From an uncultured Bacilli bacterium (lineage in GTDB: Bacteria > Bacillota_I > Bacilli_A > RF39 > UBA660), in assembly GCA_934085585.1 (NCBI GenBank), contig CAKOHI010000004.1, positions 55,760 through 119,759 on the forward strand: a DNA stretch of 64,000 nucleotides. The letters are read 5' to 3'. Below, in pieces: positions 27,253 through 36,416 of the stretch. Below the pieces are notes generated by a model, which had not been told where the DNA came from, did not search any database, and worked only from the letters and a program-made list of their open reading frames with translations. The translations under genes were made by a program, and so were the position numbers. How positions within the stretch are numbered: position 1 is the first letter of the stretch; each line of letters opens with the position of its first letter.

Positions 27253-28632
27253 ATGCAAACTATAAATGAAGAAATATTTAGAGCTTATGATATACGAGGA
27301 ACTTATCCTGAAACAATTAATGAACAAGTAGCGTTTACAATTGGAAAAAGTTATGGTTCTTATTTGCAAGAAAAATATAATAAAAATACGTGTATTGTAT
27401 CTCATGATAATAGATTGTCTAGTGAATCTTTAACTCAAAATTTGATTAAAGGACTTATATCAAGTGGGCTTAATATTATATCTTTGGGTTATACTACAAC
27501 TCCGATGAATTACTATGCAAGATATATAAATAGAATGCCTGGTATAATGGTTACTGCTTCACATAATCCTAAAGATGATAATGGGTTTAAAATGTCATTT
27601 GATGGAATGATTAATGCTCGAGGAGAAATGATTGAAGATTTTAAAAATTATACTTTACAAGGTAATTTTAGAAGTGGACAAGGAAGGATAACTAATGCAA
27701 ATATTACAGATAAGTATGTTGAGTATTTGAAATATTCTATAAAATATGGAAAAAATAAAAGAAAAATTGTTATAGATCCTGGAAATGGTGCTACGGCTCA
27801 TATCATAAGAAAAGTTTTTGATAGTACATTTTGTACACCAATATATATAAATGAAGTTTCTGATGGAAGTTTTCCAAGTCATCATCCAGATCCATCTGTT
27901 AAAGAAAATATGGTGCAATTACAAAAAGCGGTGAAAGATAATAAAGCAGATTTTGGGGTTGCATATGATGGTGATGGAGATAGAATTGGGGTTGTTATGG
28001 AAAATGGTGAGTTGCTTCCGATTGAATATTTAATGTTATTTTATATTAAAGATATGATTGGAAATGTTAAAAATAGGACTTTTCTATATGATATAAAATG
28101 TTCTAAAGTTATTGAAGATATGTTAAGTGTTTGGGGAGGCAAAGGAATTTGTTATAGAACTGGAGCTTCATATACACAATTTAAAACTCATGAAGATAAT
28201 TTGCCTTTTGGGGGAGAATATTCAGGACATCTTTATTTTAGAGATCGTGATGCTGATTGTGGTAGTGCTATTTATGCTTCTTTAAGATTACTAGAAATAA
28301 TGAGTAAGACTAGTGAAAAAATGAGTAAACTAATTAAAGATTTTCCAAGTTATTATTCGACGCCGGAGATAAAAATACCTAGTGAAGATAGTTTGAAGTT
28401 CGGGGTTGTTGAACAAATTAAAGCTTATGCTAAAAAAAATAATTATCCGATTAATGATATTGATGGGGTAAGAATAACGTATACTAATGGATGGGTATTA
28501 GTAAGGGCAAGCAACACTGGACCAAATATTACTTTTAGAGCAGAAGCAACAAGTCCTGAAGGTATAATATCTTTACAAAATATATATTTACCTATGATAG
28601 AAAAATTTAATACTCATATAGATATGTTATAG
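27253..28632 (+). CDS. Phosphomannomutase/phosphoglucomutase
   Basis: Interconverts hexose-1- and hexose-6-phosphates for polysaccharide precursors. 459 residues of the alpha-D-phosphohexomutase family: FRAYDIRGTYP at the start, the phosphoserine loop VTASHNP, the metal loop DGDGDRIG, the sugar-specificity loop GGEYSGH and the phosphate loop RASNTGP. The GEYSGH loop fits the dual-specificity ManB/AlgC group. ATG at 27253 with AGGG eight bases upstream. Second gene after deoD; its stop lies in the terminator. Confidence 0.93.
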   Translation: MQTINEEIFRAYDIRGTYPETINEQVAFTIGKSYGSYLQEKYNKNTCIVSHDNRLSSESLTQNLIKGLISSGLNIISLGYTTTPMNYYARYINRMPGIMVTASHNPKDDNGFKMSFDGMINARGEMIEDFKNYTLQGNFRSGQGRITNANITDKYVEYLKYSIKYGKNKRKIVIDPGNGATAHIIRKVFDSTFCTPIYINEVSDGSFPSHHPDPSVKENMVQLQKAVKDNKADFGVAYDGDGDRIGVVMENGELLPIEYLMLFYIKDMIGNVKNRTFLYDIKCSKVIEDMLSVWGGKGICYRTGASYTQFKTHEDNLPFGGEYSGHLYFRDRDADCGSAIYASLRLLEIMSKTSEKMSKLIKDFPSYYSTPEIKIPSEDSLKFGVVEQIKAYAKKNNYPINDIDGVRITYTNGWVLVRASNTGPNITFRAEATSPEGIISLQNIYLPMIEKFNTHIDML

Positions 28633-28661
28633 AAACTTTTTAATTAAAGTTTCTTTTTTTA
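28631..28661 (+). terminator. Terminator of the deoD operon
   Basis: AGAAACTTT (28631-28639) and AAAGTTTCT (28646-28654) are perfectly complementary, followed by a T run. Confidence 0.92.
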
Positions 28662-28668
28662 TTGTTAA

Positions 28669-28710
28669 TTAGCACTTACACTTGACAAGTGCTAATTTGA
28701 GGTTTATAAT
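28669..28710 (+). promoter_or_regulatory. CIRCE operator overlapping a consensus promoter (clpB)
   Basis: TTAGCACTT-N9-AAGTGCTAA (28669-28695) is the HrcA-binding CIRCE repeat; the inner base of each arm differs from the usual TTAGCACTC/GAGTGCTAA but stays symmetric. The promoter TTGACA (28682-28687), 17 nt, TATAAT (28705-28710) has its -35 across the CIRCE spacer and right arm, so bound HrcA would block polymerase. Heat-shock control of clpB is the clear reading. Confidence 0.92.
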
Positions 28711-28741
28711 ATTCTTGTTCAAGTTAGAAAGGGATGATATT

Positions 28742-30844
28742 ATGAATTTTGAAAACAATGAAGAATTAAAAGATGTTTTAAATAAATATGGACGAGATAT
28801 AACTAAAAACGTTTTAGATAATAAAGTTGATCCAGTTATTGGAAGAGATGAAGAAATTAGAAATGTTGTTAGAATATTATCTCGTAAAAGTAAAAATAAC
28901 CCAGTTTTAATTGGGGAACCTGGGGTAGGTAAAACTGCTATAGTAGAAGGCCTTGCCCAAAGAATTATAAAGGGAGATATTCCAAGTTCTTTAAAAAATA
29001 AAACAGTTTGGGAACTTGACCTTGGAGCTTTAGTGGCAGGAGCTAAATATCGTGGGGAATTCGAAGAAAGATTAAAAGCTGTTTTAAAAGAAATTAAAGA
29101 TTCAGATGGCAATATAATTATGTTCATTGATGAAATACATATGATTGTTGGTTCTGGTGGCGATGGGGCAATGGATGTTTCTAATATGTTAAAACCAATG
29201 CTTGCTCGTGGAGAAATACATGTTATCGGAGCTACAACTTTAAATGAGTATCGTAAGTATATTGAAAAAGATGGGGCTTTGGAAAGAAGATTTCAAAAAG
29301 TATTAGTAAGTGAACCAAATGTAAGTGACACTATAACTATATTACGTGGTTTGAAAGAAAGATTTGAAATATTTCATGGTGTAACTATAAAAGATAATGC
29401 TTTAGTAGCAGCAGCAACTTTATCAGATAGATATATTACTGATAGATTCTTACCTGATAAAGCTATAGATTTAGTTGATGAAGCATGTGCTACGATAAAA
29501 ATGCAATTAGAATCTATGCCTGTAGAACTTGATGAACTTACTAGAAAAATAATGAGTTTAGAAATAGAAAGACAAGCATTAAAGAAAGAAAAAGATGATA
29601 TAAGTAAGAAAAGAATTGATGAAATTGATGAAAAACTAGTTAGTATGAAAGAACAAGAAGCAAATTTAAGAAGCAAGTGGGAAAGTGAAAAAGAAGCTAA
29701 AACAGAAATAAATAAGAAAAAAGAAGAACTTGAACAAGCTAAATTTGACTTATCACAAGCTGAAAATAATTATGATCTTGAAAAGAGTGCGATGCTTCGT
29801 CATGGTAAAATACCTGCTTTAGAACAAGAATTAAAAAAATTACAAGAAGAAAATAACAATAGTATTTTATCAGATATAGTTAATGAAGAAAGTATAGCAG
29901 AAATAATTTCTAGATGGACTCATATTCCTGTTTCTAAATTAGTTAGTAGTGAAAAAGATAAATTATTACATCTATTTGATAGATTAAGCATGCGCGTTAT
30001 TGGACAAGATAATGCTTTGAAACTTGTTAGTGAAGCAGTAATTAGGGCAAGAAGTGGAATTAAAGATCCAAATAAACCAATTGGTTCGTTTATATTCCTA
30101 GGACCAACCGGGGTAGGTAAAACGGAAGTGGCAAAATCTTTAGCTTATGAACTATTTGATGATGAAAAACATATGATAAGAATTGATTGTTCTGAATATA
30201 TGGAATCATTTAATGTATCTCGTTTAGTTGGGGCTCCTCCAGGATATGTTGGTTATGATGAAGGCGGAGAACTTACTGAAGCTGTAAGAAGAAATCCATA
30301 TAGTATAGTTTTGTTTGATGAAATTGAAAAAGCTCATAAAGATGTCTTTAATATTTTACTTCAAATACTTGATGATGGTAGACTTACAGATAGTCAAGGA
30401 CGACTTGTGGATTTTAAAAATACAATTATAATTATGACAAGTAATTTAGGTAGTGAATATATATTAGATAATGAAGCAAATGCAAATGAACTTGTTATGA
30501 ATGAACTTAAAAATACATTTAGACCTGAACTCATAAACAGAATTGATGAAATAATTGTCTTTAATTCTCTAAAACAAAATGTAATCGGTGAAATAGTTGA
30601 TAAAGTTATTAAAGAATTAAATGAAAGATTATCTCAAAATTATATACATGTAGAAATTACTAATGCTGTTCGTGAAAAAATTATTGAAGAAGCATATGAT
30701 CCAAGATATGGTGCTCGTCCAATAAAAAGATATATTACTAAAAATATAGAAAACTTAATAGCTCATAAATTAATTGATGAAAATATGAAAGTTGGAACAA
30801 CTTTAGTAGTAGATGTAAAGAACGATGAATTTATTATAAATTAA
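28742..30844 (+). CDS. clpB: ClpB disaggregase without N-terminal domain
   Basis: Hexameric AAA+ machine that rescues aggregated proteins with DnaK. About 700 residues: the first ATPase domain starts almost at once (GEPGVGKT at 58-65, sensor and arginine residues following), then a full coiled-coil M domain ([20 protein letters not shown] ... LEQELKKLQ), then the second ATPase domain (GPTGVGKT near 453, [13 protein letters not shown] pore loop). No ClpP-docking IGF/L loop was seen, so ClpB rather than ClpC/E. The roughly 140-residue substrate-binding N domain is missing, as in mycoplasma ClpB. The start is the ATG at 28742 with AAAGGG upstream; an earlier frame overlaps the promoter. Confidence 0.93.
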   Translation: MNFENNEELKDVLNKYGRDITKNVLDNKVDPVIGRDEEIRNVVRILSRKSKNNPVLIGEPGVGKTAIVEGLAQRIIKGDIPSSLKNKTVWELDLGALVAGAKYRGEFEERLKAVLKEIKDSDGNIIMFIDEIHMIVGSGGDGAMDVSNMLKPMLARGEIHVIGATTLNEYRKYIEKDGALERRFQKVLVSEPNVSDTITILRGLKERFEIFHGVTIKDNALVAAATLSDRYITDRFLPDKAIDLVDEACATIKMQLESMPVELDELTRKIMSLEIERQALKKEKDDISKKRIDEIDEKLVSMKEQEANLRSKWESEKEAKTEINKKKEELEQAKFDLSQAENNYDLEKSAMLRHGKIPALEQELKKLQEENNNSILSDIVNEESIAEIISRWTHIPVSKLVSSEKDKLLHLFDRLSMRVIGQDNALKLVSEAVIRARSGIKDPNKPIGSFIFLGPTGVGKTEVAKSLAYELFDDEKHMIRIDCSEYMESFNVSRLVGAPPGYVGYDEGGELTEAVRRNPYSIVLFDEIEKAHKDVFNILLQILDDGRLTDSQGRLVDFKNTIIIMTSNLGSEYILDNEANANELVMNELKNTFRPELINRIDEIIVFNSLKQNVIGEIVDKVIKELNERLSQNYIHVEITNAVREKIIEEAYDPRYGARPIKRYITKNIENLIAHKLIDENMKVGTTLVVDVKNDEFIIN

Positions 30845-30846
30845 TG

Positions 30847-30884
30847 ATTGGTGCATGATTAGATTCATGTATCAATTTTTTTAG
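30847..30884 (+). terminator. clpB terminator
   Basis: ATTGGTGCATGA (30847-30858) pairs with TCATGTATCAAT (30865-30876) with two wobbles, followed by seven T. Confidence 0.85.
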
Positions 30885-31091
30885 TTTATAAATTGTGCAA
30901 AATTATGTAATTTGATAATATAAAAAAATTAATGAGTAAATTTTAAAAAATAAGCTATCTGTATTTCTATATTTTATATAATATTTTAGGTTCATTGGTT
31001 TTAATATTGGAATTATAGACAAAGAATAATTATTTTGTTAGAGTAAAAGCATATTAAAATTTGTTGTATATTTTTCTATTAGGGAAAATGT

Positions 31092-31169
31092 ATGAATAAT
31101 ATTAAATTTTGTGATTTAAATTTAGCGATTCAAGAAGAATTAGATAATTTTAAAAAATTGAAAGGATAA
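31092..31169 (+). CDS. Possible 25-residue peptide ahead of the CYTH gene
   Basis: ATG at 31092 with AGGG seven bases upstream opens a 25-codon frame (MNNIKFCDLNLAIQEELDNF...). It ends five bases before the CYTH start. It could be a leader peptide, a remnant, or chance. The preceding 200 bases (30885-31091) are AT-rich without any supported gene. Confidence 0.3.
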   Translation: MNNIKFCDLNLAIQEELDNFKKLKG

Positions 31170-31174
31170 TATAA

Positions 31175-31819
31175 ATGGAAACTGAAGTTAGATTTTACTA
31201 TTCGAGTGATAGTAAGAGTGAAATTATTGAATATTTAAGAAAGTTTAAAGAGTTGAATTATAAAGGGAGATTTTACGAAAAAACAGATCAATATAATCAA
31301 CCAATGAAAAAATATGATTTTTATAGTTTGGAAATTGATGGAAGATTTAGAATAAGAAGAACAGTCAAAGACGACTATGCAAAATGTATGATAACTTGGA
31401 AAAGAAGATTAAAGGATAACAAAGACTCATTGATTCATAAAGAAGAGGAAGTAGAGGTATCTATTAAAAATGAAGAATATGATAATTTAATATTTCTTGT
31501 TGAAAATGTGCTTCATTTAAAAATTGTTGAAAGTTATGAAAGATATAGAAGTATTTTTACAAATGAAGATATCGAAATAGTTGTTGATGAGTATCCATTT
31601 GGTATTGCAATTGAAATTGAAAATAAAAGTAAAACTAAAAATGCTGAAAAAGTTATTAAAGAGTGGATTTCAAAATTGAATTTTGATTTAGAAAAAGCAT
31701 ATAGATTGTCATGGGATGATAAATATAGTGAATTATGTAAAGCTCAAAATATTTCAGTCTCTAATATAGTTAGGTTTAATACTAACATGCCTAAAGTACT
31801 AGAAAAATTTGATAAATAA
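31175..31819 (+). CDS. CYTH-domain protein (class IV adenylate cyclase/ThTPase-like)
   Basis: 214 residues. METEVRFYY at the start is the ExExK/R signature of the CYTH triphosphate tunnel. Further charged strands follow in the expected order: RFRIRRT, ITWKRRL, KEEEVEVSI, ESYERYRSIF and EIVVDEYPFGIAIEIE. CYTH enzymes cleave or cyclise nucleoside or thiamine triphosphates, or triphosphate itself. Which one cannot be told from sequence. AAAGGA precedes the ATG. Monocistronic apart from the small frame before it. Confidence 0.75.
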   Translation: METEVRFYYSSDSKSEIIEYLRKFKELNYKGRFYEKTDQYNQPMKKYDFYSLEIDGRFRIRRTVKDDYAKCMITWKRRLKDNKDSLIHKEEEVEVSIKNEEYDNLIFLVENVLHLKIVESYERYRSIFTNEDIEIVVDEYPFGIAIEIENKSKTKNAEKVIKEWISKLNFDLEKAYRLSWDDKYSELCKAQNISVSNIVRFNTNMPKVLEKFDK

Positions 31820-31827
31820 AAAAATAA

Positions 31828-31867
31828 AAATATATGTGTCAACAAAAAAATGTTGACACATATATTT
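31828..31867. terminator. Long perfect hairpin terminator
   Basis: AAATATATGTGTCAACA (31828-31844) and its exact complement (31851-31867) form a 17-bp stem with T-rich sequence on both sides. The right arm contains the TTGACA of the rpsP promoter. Confidence 0.9.
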
Positions 31868-31881
31868 TTATATGGTAATAT
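31853..31881 (+). promoter_or_regulatory. rpsP promoter inside the upstream terminator
   Basis: -35 TTGACA (31853-31858), 17 nt, -10 TAATAT (31876-31881). Confidence 0.8.
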
Positions 31882-31910
31882 AATTTTAGTTATTTAAAGG
31901 AGGAGAAAAA

Positions 31911-32183
31911 ATGGCTGTTAAATTAAGACTTAAAAGAATGGGTTCTAAACAAAGACCATTCTATCGTATCGTTGCTGCAGATTCAAGATTTCCAAGAGAT
32001 GGAAGATTTATTGAAACTGTAGGTACTTATAATCCAATTGCTAATCCAGCTGAAATTAAAATTGATAAAGAATTAGCATTAAAATGGTTAAGTAATGGTG
32101 CTCAACCAACTGATACAGTAAAAGCAATCTTTAAAAATGAAGGTATTATGAAAGCATTTAATGATGCAAAAAAAGGTAAATAA
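31911..32183 (+). CDS. rpsP: 30S ribosomal protein S16
   Basis: 90 residues with the S16 opening [33 protein letters not shown] and [16 protein letters not shown] precedes the ATG. Paired with khpA as in many Bacillota, but the usual rimM, trmD and rplS do not follow. Confidence 0.97.
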   Translation: MAVKLRLKRMGSKQRPFYRIVAADSRFPRDGRFIETVGTYNPIANPAEIKIDKELALKWLSNGAQPTDTVKAIFKNEGIMKAFNDAKKGK

Positions 32184-32185
32184 TT

Positions 32186-32428
32186 ATGAATATAGTTGAA
32201 TATACTGAATTTTTAGTTAAGAGTCTTGTTGAAGATCCTGAAATGATAAAAGTTGAAGAATTTTTGGAAGATGAAACTAAAATAATTGAAGTAATGGTAC
32301 CTGAAGATCAAATGAAATATGTTATAGGTAAAGGTGGAAAAAATGCCCACGCTTTAAGGACTTTAGTTTATGCCTATGCGTATATTCATAAGATGAATAA
32401 AATAAGATTAAATATTGAAGCATTTTAA
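32186..32428 (+). CDS. khpA: KH-domain RNA-binding protein KhpA
   Basis: 80 residues, a single type II KH domain with the IGKGGKNAHALR loop (GxxG) that contacts RNA. KhpA forms a pair with KhpB and influences cell elongation and division in Gram-positive bacteria. It follows rpsP by two bases, with AAAGG in the end of rpsP as ribosome site. A terminator starts at its stop codon. Confidence 0.93.
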   Translation: MNIVEYTEFLVKSLVEDPEMIKVEEFLEDETKIIEVMVPEDQMKYVIGKGGKNAHALRTLVYAYAYIHKMNKIRLNIEAF

Positions 32429-32453
32429 ATTAAGTAGAGATACTTAATTTTTT
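32429..32453 (+). terminator. rpsP-khpA terminator
   Basis: TTAAGTA (32430-32436), GAGA loop, TACTTAA (32441-32447), then T run. Confidence 0.85.
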
Positions 32454-32472
32454 CTTCAAACAGGGAGGCAAA

Positions 32473-32799
32473 ATGAATAACACATTTAAGTTAACGGAGC
32501 AAGAAGCAAATTGGGTAATTTCTAAATATTTAAGAACAATTACTGATATTGTTGATACTCAAATAAAATATAATGTTGATGGTTGTATGGCTATGGATAC
32601 AATTATTTATCATGGCAAAGAGGTTAAAAGATTAAGAGAAATAAGATTAATGAAGTATATGGATTTGCTTTTTCAAGCTTTAAAATTTGCCGGATATCCA
32701 GTTGATATGGTAAATCAATCATATGAAAAAAATGAAAATGGTGAAGATGAACCAGTTTTCATTTGCTATATAAATTTGTTAAAAAGAGTCAGGTCTTAA
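32473..32799 (+). CDS. Small unknown protein
   Basis: 108 residues, soluble, charged, with no recognised motif (MNNTFKLTEQEANWVISKYLRTITDIVDTQ...). GGGAGG lies six bases before the ATG. There is no room for a separate promoter after the khpA terminator, so it is probably read by read-through. Its last four bases overlap the end of the convergent sigK gene. Confidence 0.6.
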   Translation: MNNTFKLTEQEANWVISKYLRTITDIVDTQIKYNVDGCMAMDTIIYHGKEVKRLREIRLMKYMDLLFQALKFAGYPVDMVNQSYEKNENGEDEPVFICYINLLKRVRS

Positions 32800-33491
32800 T
32801 CGATGTTTTTATTCTTTATGAATTCTGTGAGCATTTTAGTAAGTGCTCTTTTTTCTATTCTAGAAACATAACTTCTAGATATTTTTAATTCATCAGCTAT
32901 TTCTTTTTGAGTCATATCTTTAGTATTATTTAGGCCATATCTTTTGGTAATGATTTCTTTTTCTCTTTTATTTAAAAGTTTTAAATATTTATCTAAAAGT
33001 TCTATGTTATTTTTTAAATCAAGTTCTTTAAATAAATCAACATCTTTATCTTTGATAACATCTATTAAATTTATTTCGTTACCTTCTTTATCATGACCAA
33101 TGGCATCGTTTAAGGAAACTGTGGGTCCAATTTTTTTTTGACTTCTAAAGTGCATTAAAATTTCATTTTGAATACATCTGGCTGCATAAGTTGTAATTTT
33201 AGTTTTTTTACTATTTTTGTAAGTATCTATTCCTTTAATTAAGCCGATCGTACCTATGCTAATTAAGTCATCTGTATCTGCTTCTTTTACATCAAATTTT
33301 TTTACTATGTGAGCTACCAATCTTAAATTGTGTTCAATAAGTTTGTTTCTGGCATCATTATTTCCCTCGAGCATTTCTTTAATACACTTTTCTTCTTCAA
33401 TGCTTGAAAGTGGCTCTGGAAAGACATTGTTTGAATATGAACCTGTAAAAAATAATAAATCTTTGATGATATTTAAAAAATTTAAAAACAT
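32796..33491 (-). CDS. sigK: Sporulation sigma factor SigK, with pro-sequence
   Basis: Late mother-cell sigma factor. 231 residues that match Bacillus pro-sigma-K closely: the hydrophobic pro-peptide MFLNFLNIIKDLLFFTGSY followed by NNVFPEPLSSIEEE, region 2 (LIEHNLRLVAHIVKKF, DLISIGTIGLIKGIDTY, TYAARCIQNEILMHFRS) and region 4 (LNKREKEIITKRYGL, TQKEIADELKISRSYVSRIEKRALTKM). The gene is continuous here, without the skin element found in some spore-formers. The presence of the pro-sequence implies activation by intramembrane proteolysis. GAAGG precedes the ATG. Divergent from the giant sigma-like gene. Confidence 0.95.
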   Translation of the reverse strand: MFLNFLNIIKDLLFFTGSYSNNVFPEPLSSIEEEKCIKEMLEGNNDARNKLIEHNLRLVAHIVKKFDVKEADTDDLISIGTIGLIKGIDTYKNSKKTKITTYAARCIQNEILMHFRSQKKIGPTVSLNDAIGHDKEGNEINLIDVIKDKDVDLFKELDLKNNIELLDKYLKLLNKREKEIITKRYGLNNTKDMTQKEIADELKISRSYVSRIEKRALTKMLTEFIKNKNID

Positions 33492-33530
33492 AAATATACC
33501 TTCTTTATAAAAATATATACAATTAATTCG

Positions 33531-33558
33531 TATTTTATGTTATAATATGTCGATATGT
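33531..33558 (-). promoter_or_regulatory. Possible sigma-K-type promoter upstream of sigK
   Basis: On the minus strand AC (33557-33558), 17 nt, CATAAAATA (33531-33539) fits the AC-N16/17-CATAnnnTA pattern of sigma-K promoters, about 40 bases before the start codon. The pattern is short and AT-rich, so chance is possible. Confidence 0.3.
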
Positions 33559-33569
33559 GGGGGATTTTT

Positions 33570-36383
33570 ATGGATATATTAAAAGTTAAAGAAATTGAAG
33601 AAAAAATTATTAATGAAAATATTAAAAAAAGTGATATTTGTTCTTTATTTATTGGTAAAATAGATGATGAATTACTTAAAGAGTTAAAATTAGTTTCTGA
33701 TGAGAGTTCTTTGATAAATAAGTATCTTAATTCTTTTTTGAGTGATAAGTCACTTTATAGTGAAGATGAAATTAAAAGTAAATATGGGGATGCTTTTGGA
33801 AATATATTGTTTTCTTATGCAATTATAAAAGATAAGATTGATGTTAATAATATAGATTTTTCTTCTGATGATTTTAAAAGTTTGAATTCGACGAGTTTGT
33901 TTTTTAATGAATTATCAAAAATAGAAATTTTACCTAGAGAAGTAACAGATAATTATGTATTAAAGTTTCAAGAAAATTTAAAAAAATATGAAAATTGTAA
34001 TGAAGATAAAGAAAAATATAAAAAGAATTATGTTTTTTATCAAAATCAAATTATTGAAGGAAATATAAGATTAATTGCTTCGATTGCTAAAAGAAAGGTT
34101 AATCGAGGATTGGATTTTTTGGAACTAGTTAATGAAGGTACTGAAGGCATGATAAAAGCTATGAAAAAATTTGACCAATCTTTTAATGTAGCATTTACAA
34201 GTTATTCGACTTTATGGATTAGTTCAGCTATGGATAGAGCAATAATTAATAAAGGAAAAATGATTAAAATTCCTGCAGAACAACACAGAATTTATCGTAA
34301 ATATATAGATGTGGTAAAATCATTAACAATTACTTTAAAAAGAGAACCTACGTTAGAAGAAGTGGCTGAACATTTAAATGTTGAAGTAAGTACTTTAGAA
34401 AATTTGTTAAATGCTTTTCAGGATGTGACTTCGCTTGAATTTAAAATGACTAATGATAAAGATGAAGAAGAGAAAAATGTTTTAAATGTTATTGGATCTG
34501 GAGAGTTTGAGAATCAATTTATTGATAATGATTTATTATTAAATTTGATGGAATGTCTAGATGAAGAAGAAAAAAATATTATTTTGTATAGATTTTTAGA
34601 TCAATATTCATTAGATAGAATTGGAAGAATATATGGATTAACTAGAGAAGCAGTAAGACAAAGAATAAATAAAGCTTTAGACAAAATGAAACGTTTTAAT
34701 AATATGAAATTAGTTAGTTTTTTTGATTTAGTTAATATTCCCAAAGATGATGTTTTAAGAATTATTTCTAGAAATGGTTATATGAATATTCTTTCTCGTA
34801 TGTTTGGTGAATCTTTAGAGAAAAAAGTTTTACCATCAGAAGTTTTAAGGGATGATATTAATAAAATTGTTGTAGATATAACTAAAATATATGAAGAAGA
34901 AATGGATGAACCAGTTGTACTTAAAGTTAAAAAAGAATATTCAAAATATGCGGGAAAGTCTTTAAATGAAATTTTAAATGAATATCCGGTTGGCTCTGTG
35001 GGATATGAAATGTCTTTTGAAAAAATTAGAATTTTGTGGGAAAAAATGGATAGACATTCAAAACAATATAGGTTGATGGTTATGGCATTTGGTCAAGATG
35101 GATTAGGAAAGTGTTCATATGATAATCTTACTAGAGAAGAAAAAAGTTATGTTAATGGTGCTATATTAAGATGGAAATCAAGTAAGAATAATATTAATTT
35201 AAATAAAAATATTTTAAAATTACTTGAAATAAGTAAGTATGAAAATGATAAAAATGATAAAGAACTTGAACAAGAACTTATGAAATGTTTAAGTGATTTA
35301 GAAAATAAAATTATACTTTATCATTATACTTATAATCGTTCATTTGCACAAATTGCAGAATTGTTAAATTATAAAGAATCAGAAATTGAAGAAATCTTAA
35401 ATGAAGTTCTTTTGAAATTAAAAAAATATTATGAAGATAATTATATTTCTTTACCAATGTTTTTTGAAATGTCCTTAAAGGATATTATTAGTTGTGCTAT
35501 AGAATTAGATGATGAAGAAAAAGATTATTTATGTAAATTATTTGGAGCAAGTTTAAAAGGCTCTGTTCGTAAAGAATTAGTTATTGAAGGAAAATTAGAG
35601 TTTATAAAAAATAAAATGAAAATGATAAAAAGCAATAGAGTTTTAAAGATTCAAAATTATAGATATGATAATAAAACTTTATATGAACTTCTTAATATAC
35701 CTAAAGAAGAACTACAATTAATTATTAAACATCTAAATAAAAATACAAAATTTTATTTCACATTAACTCAATGTTTTGGAAGTGATTTATTACAAGTATA
35801 TAATGGAAGTAGTTTACCATTATCTGAAAAAAGAAAGTTGTATTTATATATTAAAAATATGAAGGATAAGTATACGTCTGAAAATATACTTTTTAGAAAA
35901 AAATTAGATGAAATAATTGGGACTGATTTAATTAATTATGAAGAATTAAAAAAAGATTATCTTTTTGTTAAAGCTTTTGGAGCAAATTTAGATCAACCGT
36001 ATTTAAATGTTTTGAGAGCAGATGAATATAAAAGATTAATTAAAAAAATTAATGCAATTTTAAATCCAATAGTTTGTGAAATGGAAGAAAAAAAAGTTGA
36101 GATAAAGGAAAATAAGAATAAAGTTTCTAGAATAGATAATAGTGAATTATTAGTTTTTATAAATAGTTTTCCTGATGATATTAAAAATCCTTTTGTACTT
36201 TATTTTGGATTATATGATGGAATATGTTATTGTGTTGAAGATATTTCTTTAATGCTAAATATGAATGTTTCTGCTGTGATAATAAAAATAAAAAAAGGAT
36301 TGGTATTTTTAAATGCTTGTAAGGGAATGTTTGCTAAAGAGTTTTTAGAAAAAAATGCTATGAAATTAAAGCGAATCTTATAA
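33570..36383 (+). CDS. Giant sigma-70-like protein with three region-4-like modules
   Basis: 937 residues. Residues 120-290 contain a good sigma core: GNIRLIASIAKRKVNRGLDF (near 167), LVNEGTEGMIKAMKKFD, FTSYSTLWISSAMDRAI (region 2) and a region 3 with KIPAEQHRIYRKY and REPTLEEVAEHLNV. Region 4 (about 322-376) reads LDEEEKNIILYRFLDQYSLDR followed by LTREAVRQRINKALDKMKRF. Instead of ending there, the protein continues for 560 residues with two more such modules (about 567-621, LSDLENKIILYHY; about 860-927, FPDDIKNPFVLYF), and five segments carrying an FGxxL-like motif (near 412, 506, 658, 737 and 802). Start at the ATG at 33570 with GGGGG six bases upstream. No family of this plan is known to me. 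Confidence 0.8.
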   Translation: MDILKVKEIEEKIINENIKKSDICSLFIGKIDDELLKELKLVSDESSLINKYLNSFLSDKSLYSEDEIKSKYGDAFGNILFSYAIIKDKIDVNNIDFSSDDFKSLNSTSLFFNELSKIEILPREVTDNYVLKFQENLKKYENCNEDKEKYKKNYVFYQNQIIEGNIRLIASIAKRKVNRGLDFLELVNEGTEGMIKAMKKFDQSFNVAFTSYSTLWISSAMDRAIINKGKMIKIPAEQHRIYRKYIDVVKSLTITLKREPTLEEVAEHLNVEVSTLENLLNAFQDVTSLEFKMTNDKDEEEKNVLNVIGSGEFENQFIDNDLLLNLMECLDEEEKNIILYRFLDQYSLDRIGRIYGLTREAVRQRINKALDKMKRFNNMKLVSFFDLVNIPKDDVLRIISRNGYMNILSRMFGESLEKKVLPSEVLRDDINKIVVDITKIYEEEMDEPVVLKVKKEYSKYAGKSLNEILNEYPVGSVGYEMSFEKIRILWEKMDRHSKQYRLMVMAFGQDGLGKCSYDNLTREEKSYVNGAILRWKSSKNNINLNKNILKLLEISKYENDKNDKELEQELMKCLSDLENKIILYHYTYNRSFAQIAELLNYKESEIEEILNEVLLKLKKYYEDNYISLPMFFEMSLKDIISCAIELDDEEKDYLCKLFGASLKGSVRKELVIEGKLEFIKNKMKMIKSNRVLKIQNYRYDNKTLYELLNIPKEELQLIIKHLNKNTKFYFTLTQCFGSDLLQVYNGSSLPLSEKRKLYLYIKNMKDKYTSENILFRKKLDEIIGTDLINYEELKKDYLFVKAFGANLDQPYLNVLRADEYKRLIKKINAILNPIVCEMEEKKVEIKENKNKVSRIDNSELLVFINSFPDDIKNPFVLYFGLYDGICYCVEDISLMLNMNVSAVIIKIKKGLVFLNACKGMFAKEFLEKNAMKLKRIL

Positions 36384-36388
36384 ATTCA

Positions 36389-36397
36389 TGATATAAT
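36389..36397 (+). promoter_or_regulatory. Extended -10 promoter of polA
   Basis: TGATATAAT, 20 bases before the polA ATG, in the 33-base gap after the sigma-like gene. Confidence 0.5.
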
Positions 36398-36416
36398 TTA
36401 TTTAAGGTGAATTAAA

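Noticed and set aside
28742..30844. ClpC or ClpE instead of ClpB
   Set aside because: A full-length M domain is present and no IGF/IGL ClpP-docking loop or zinc finger was found.
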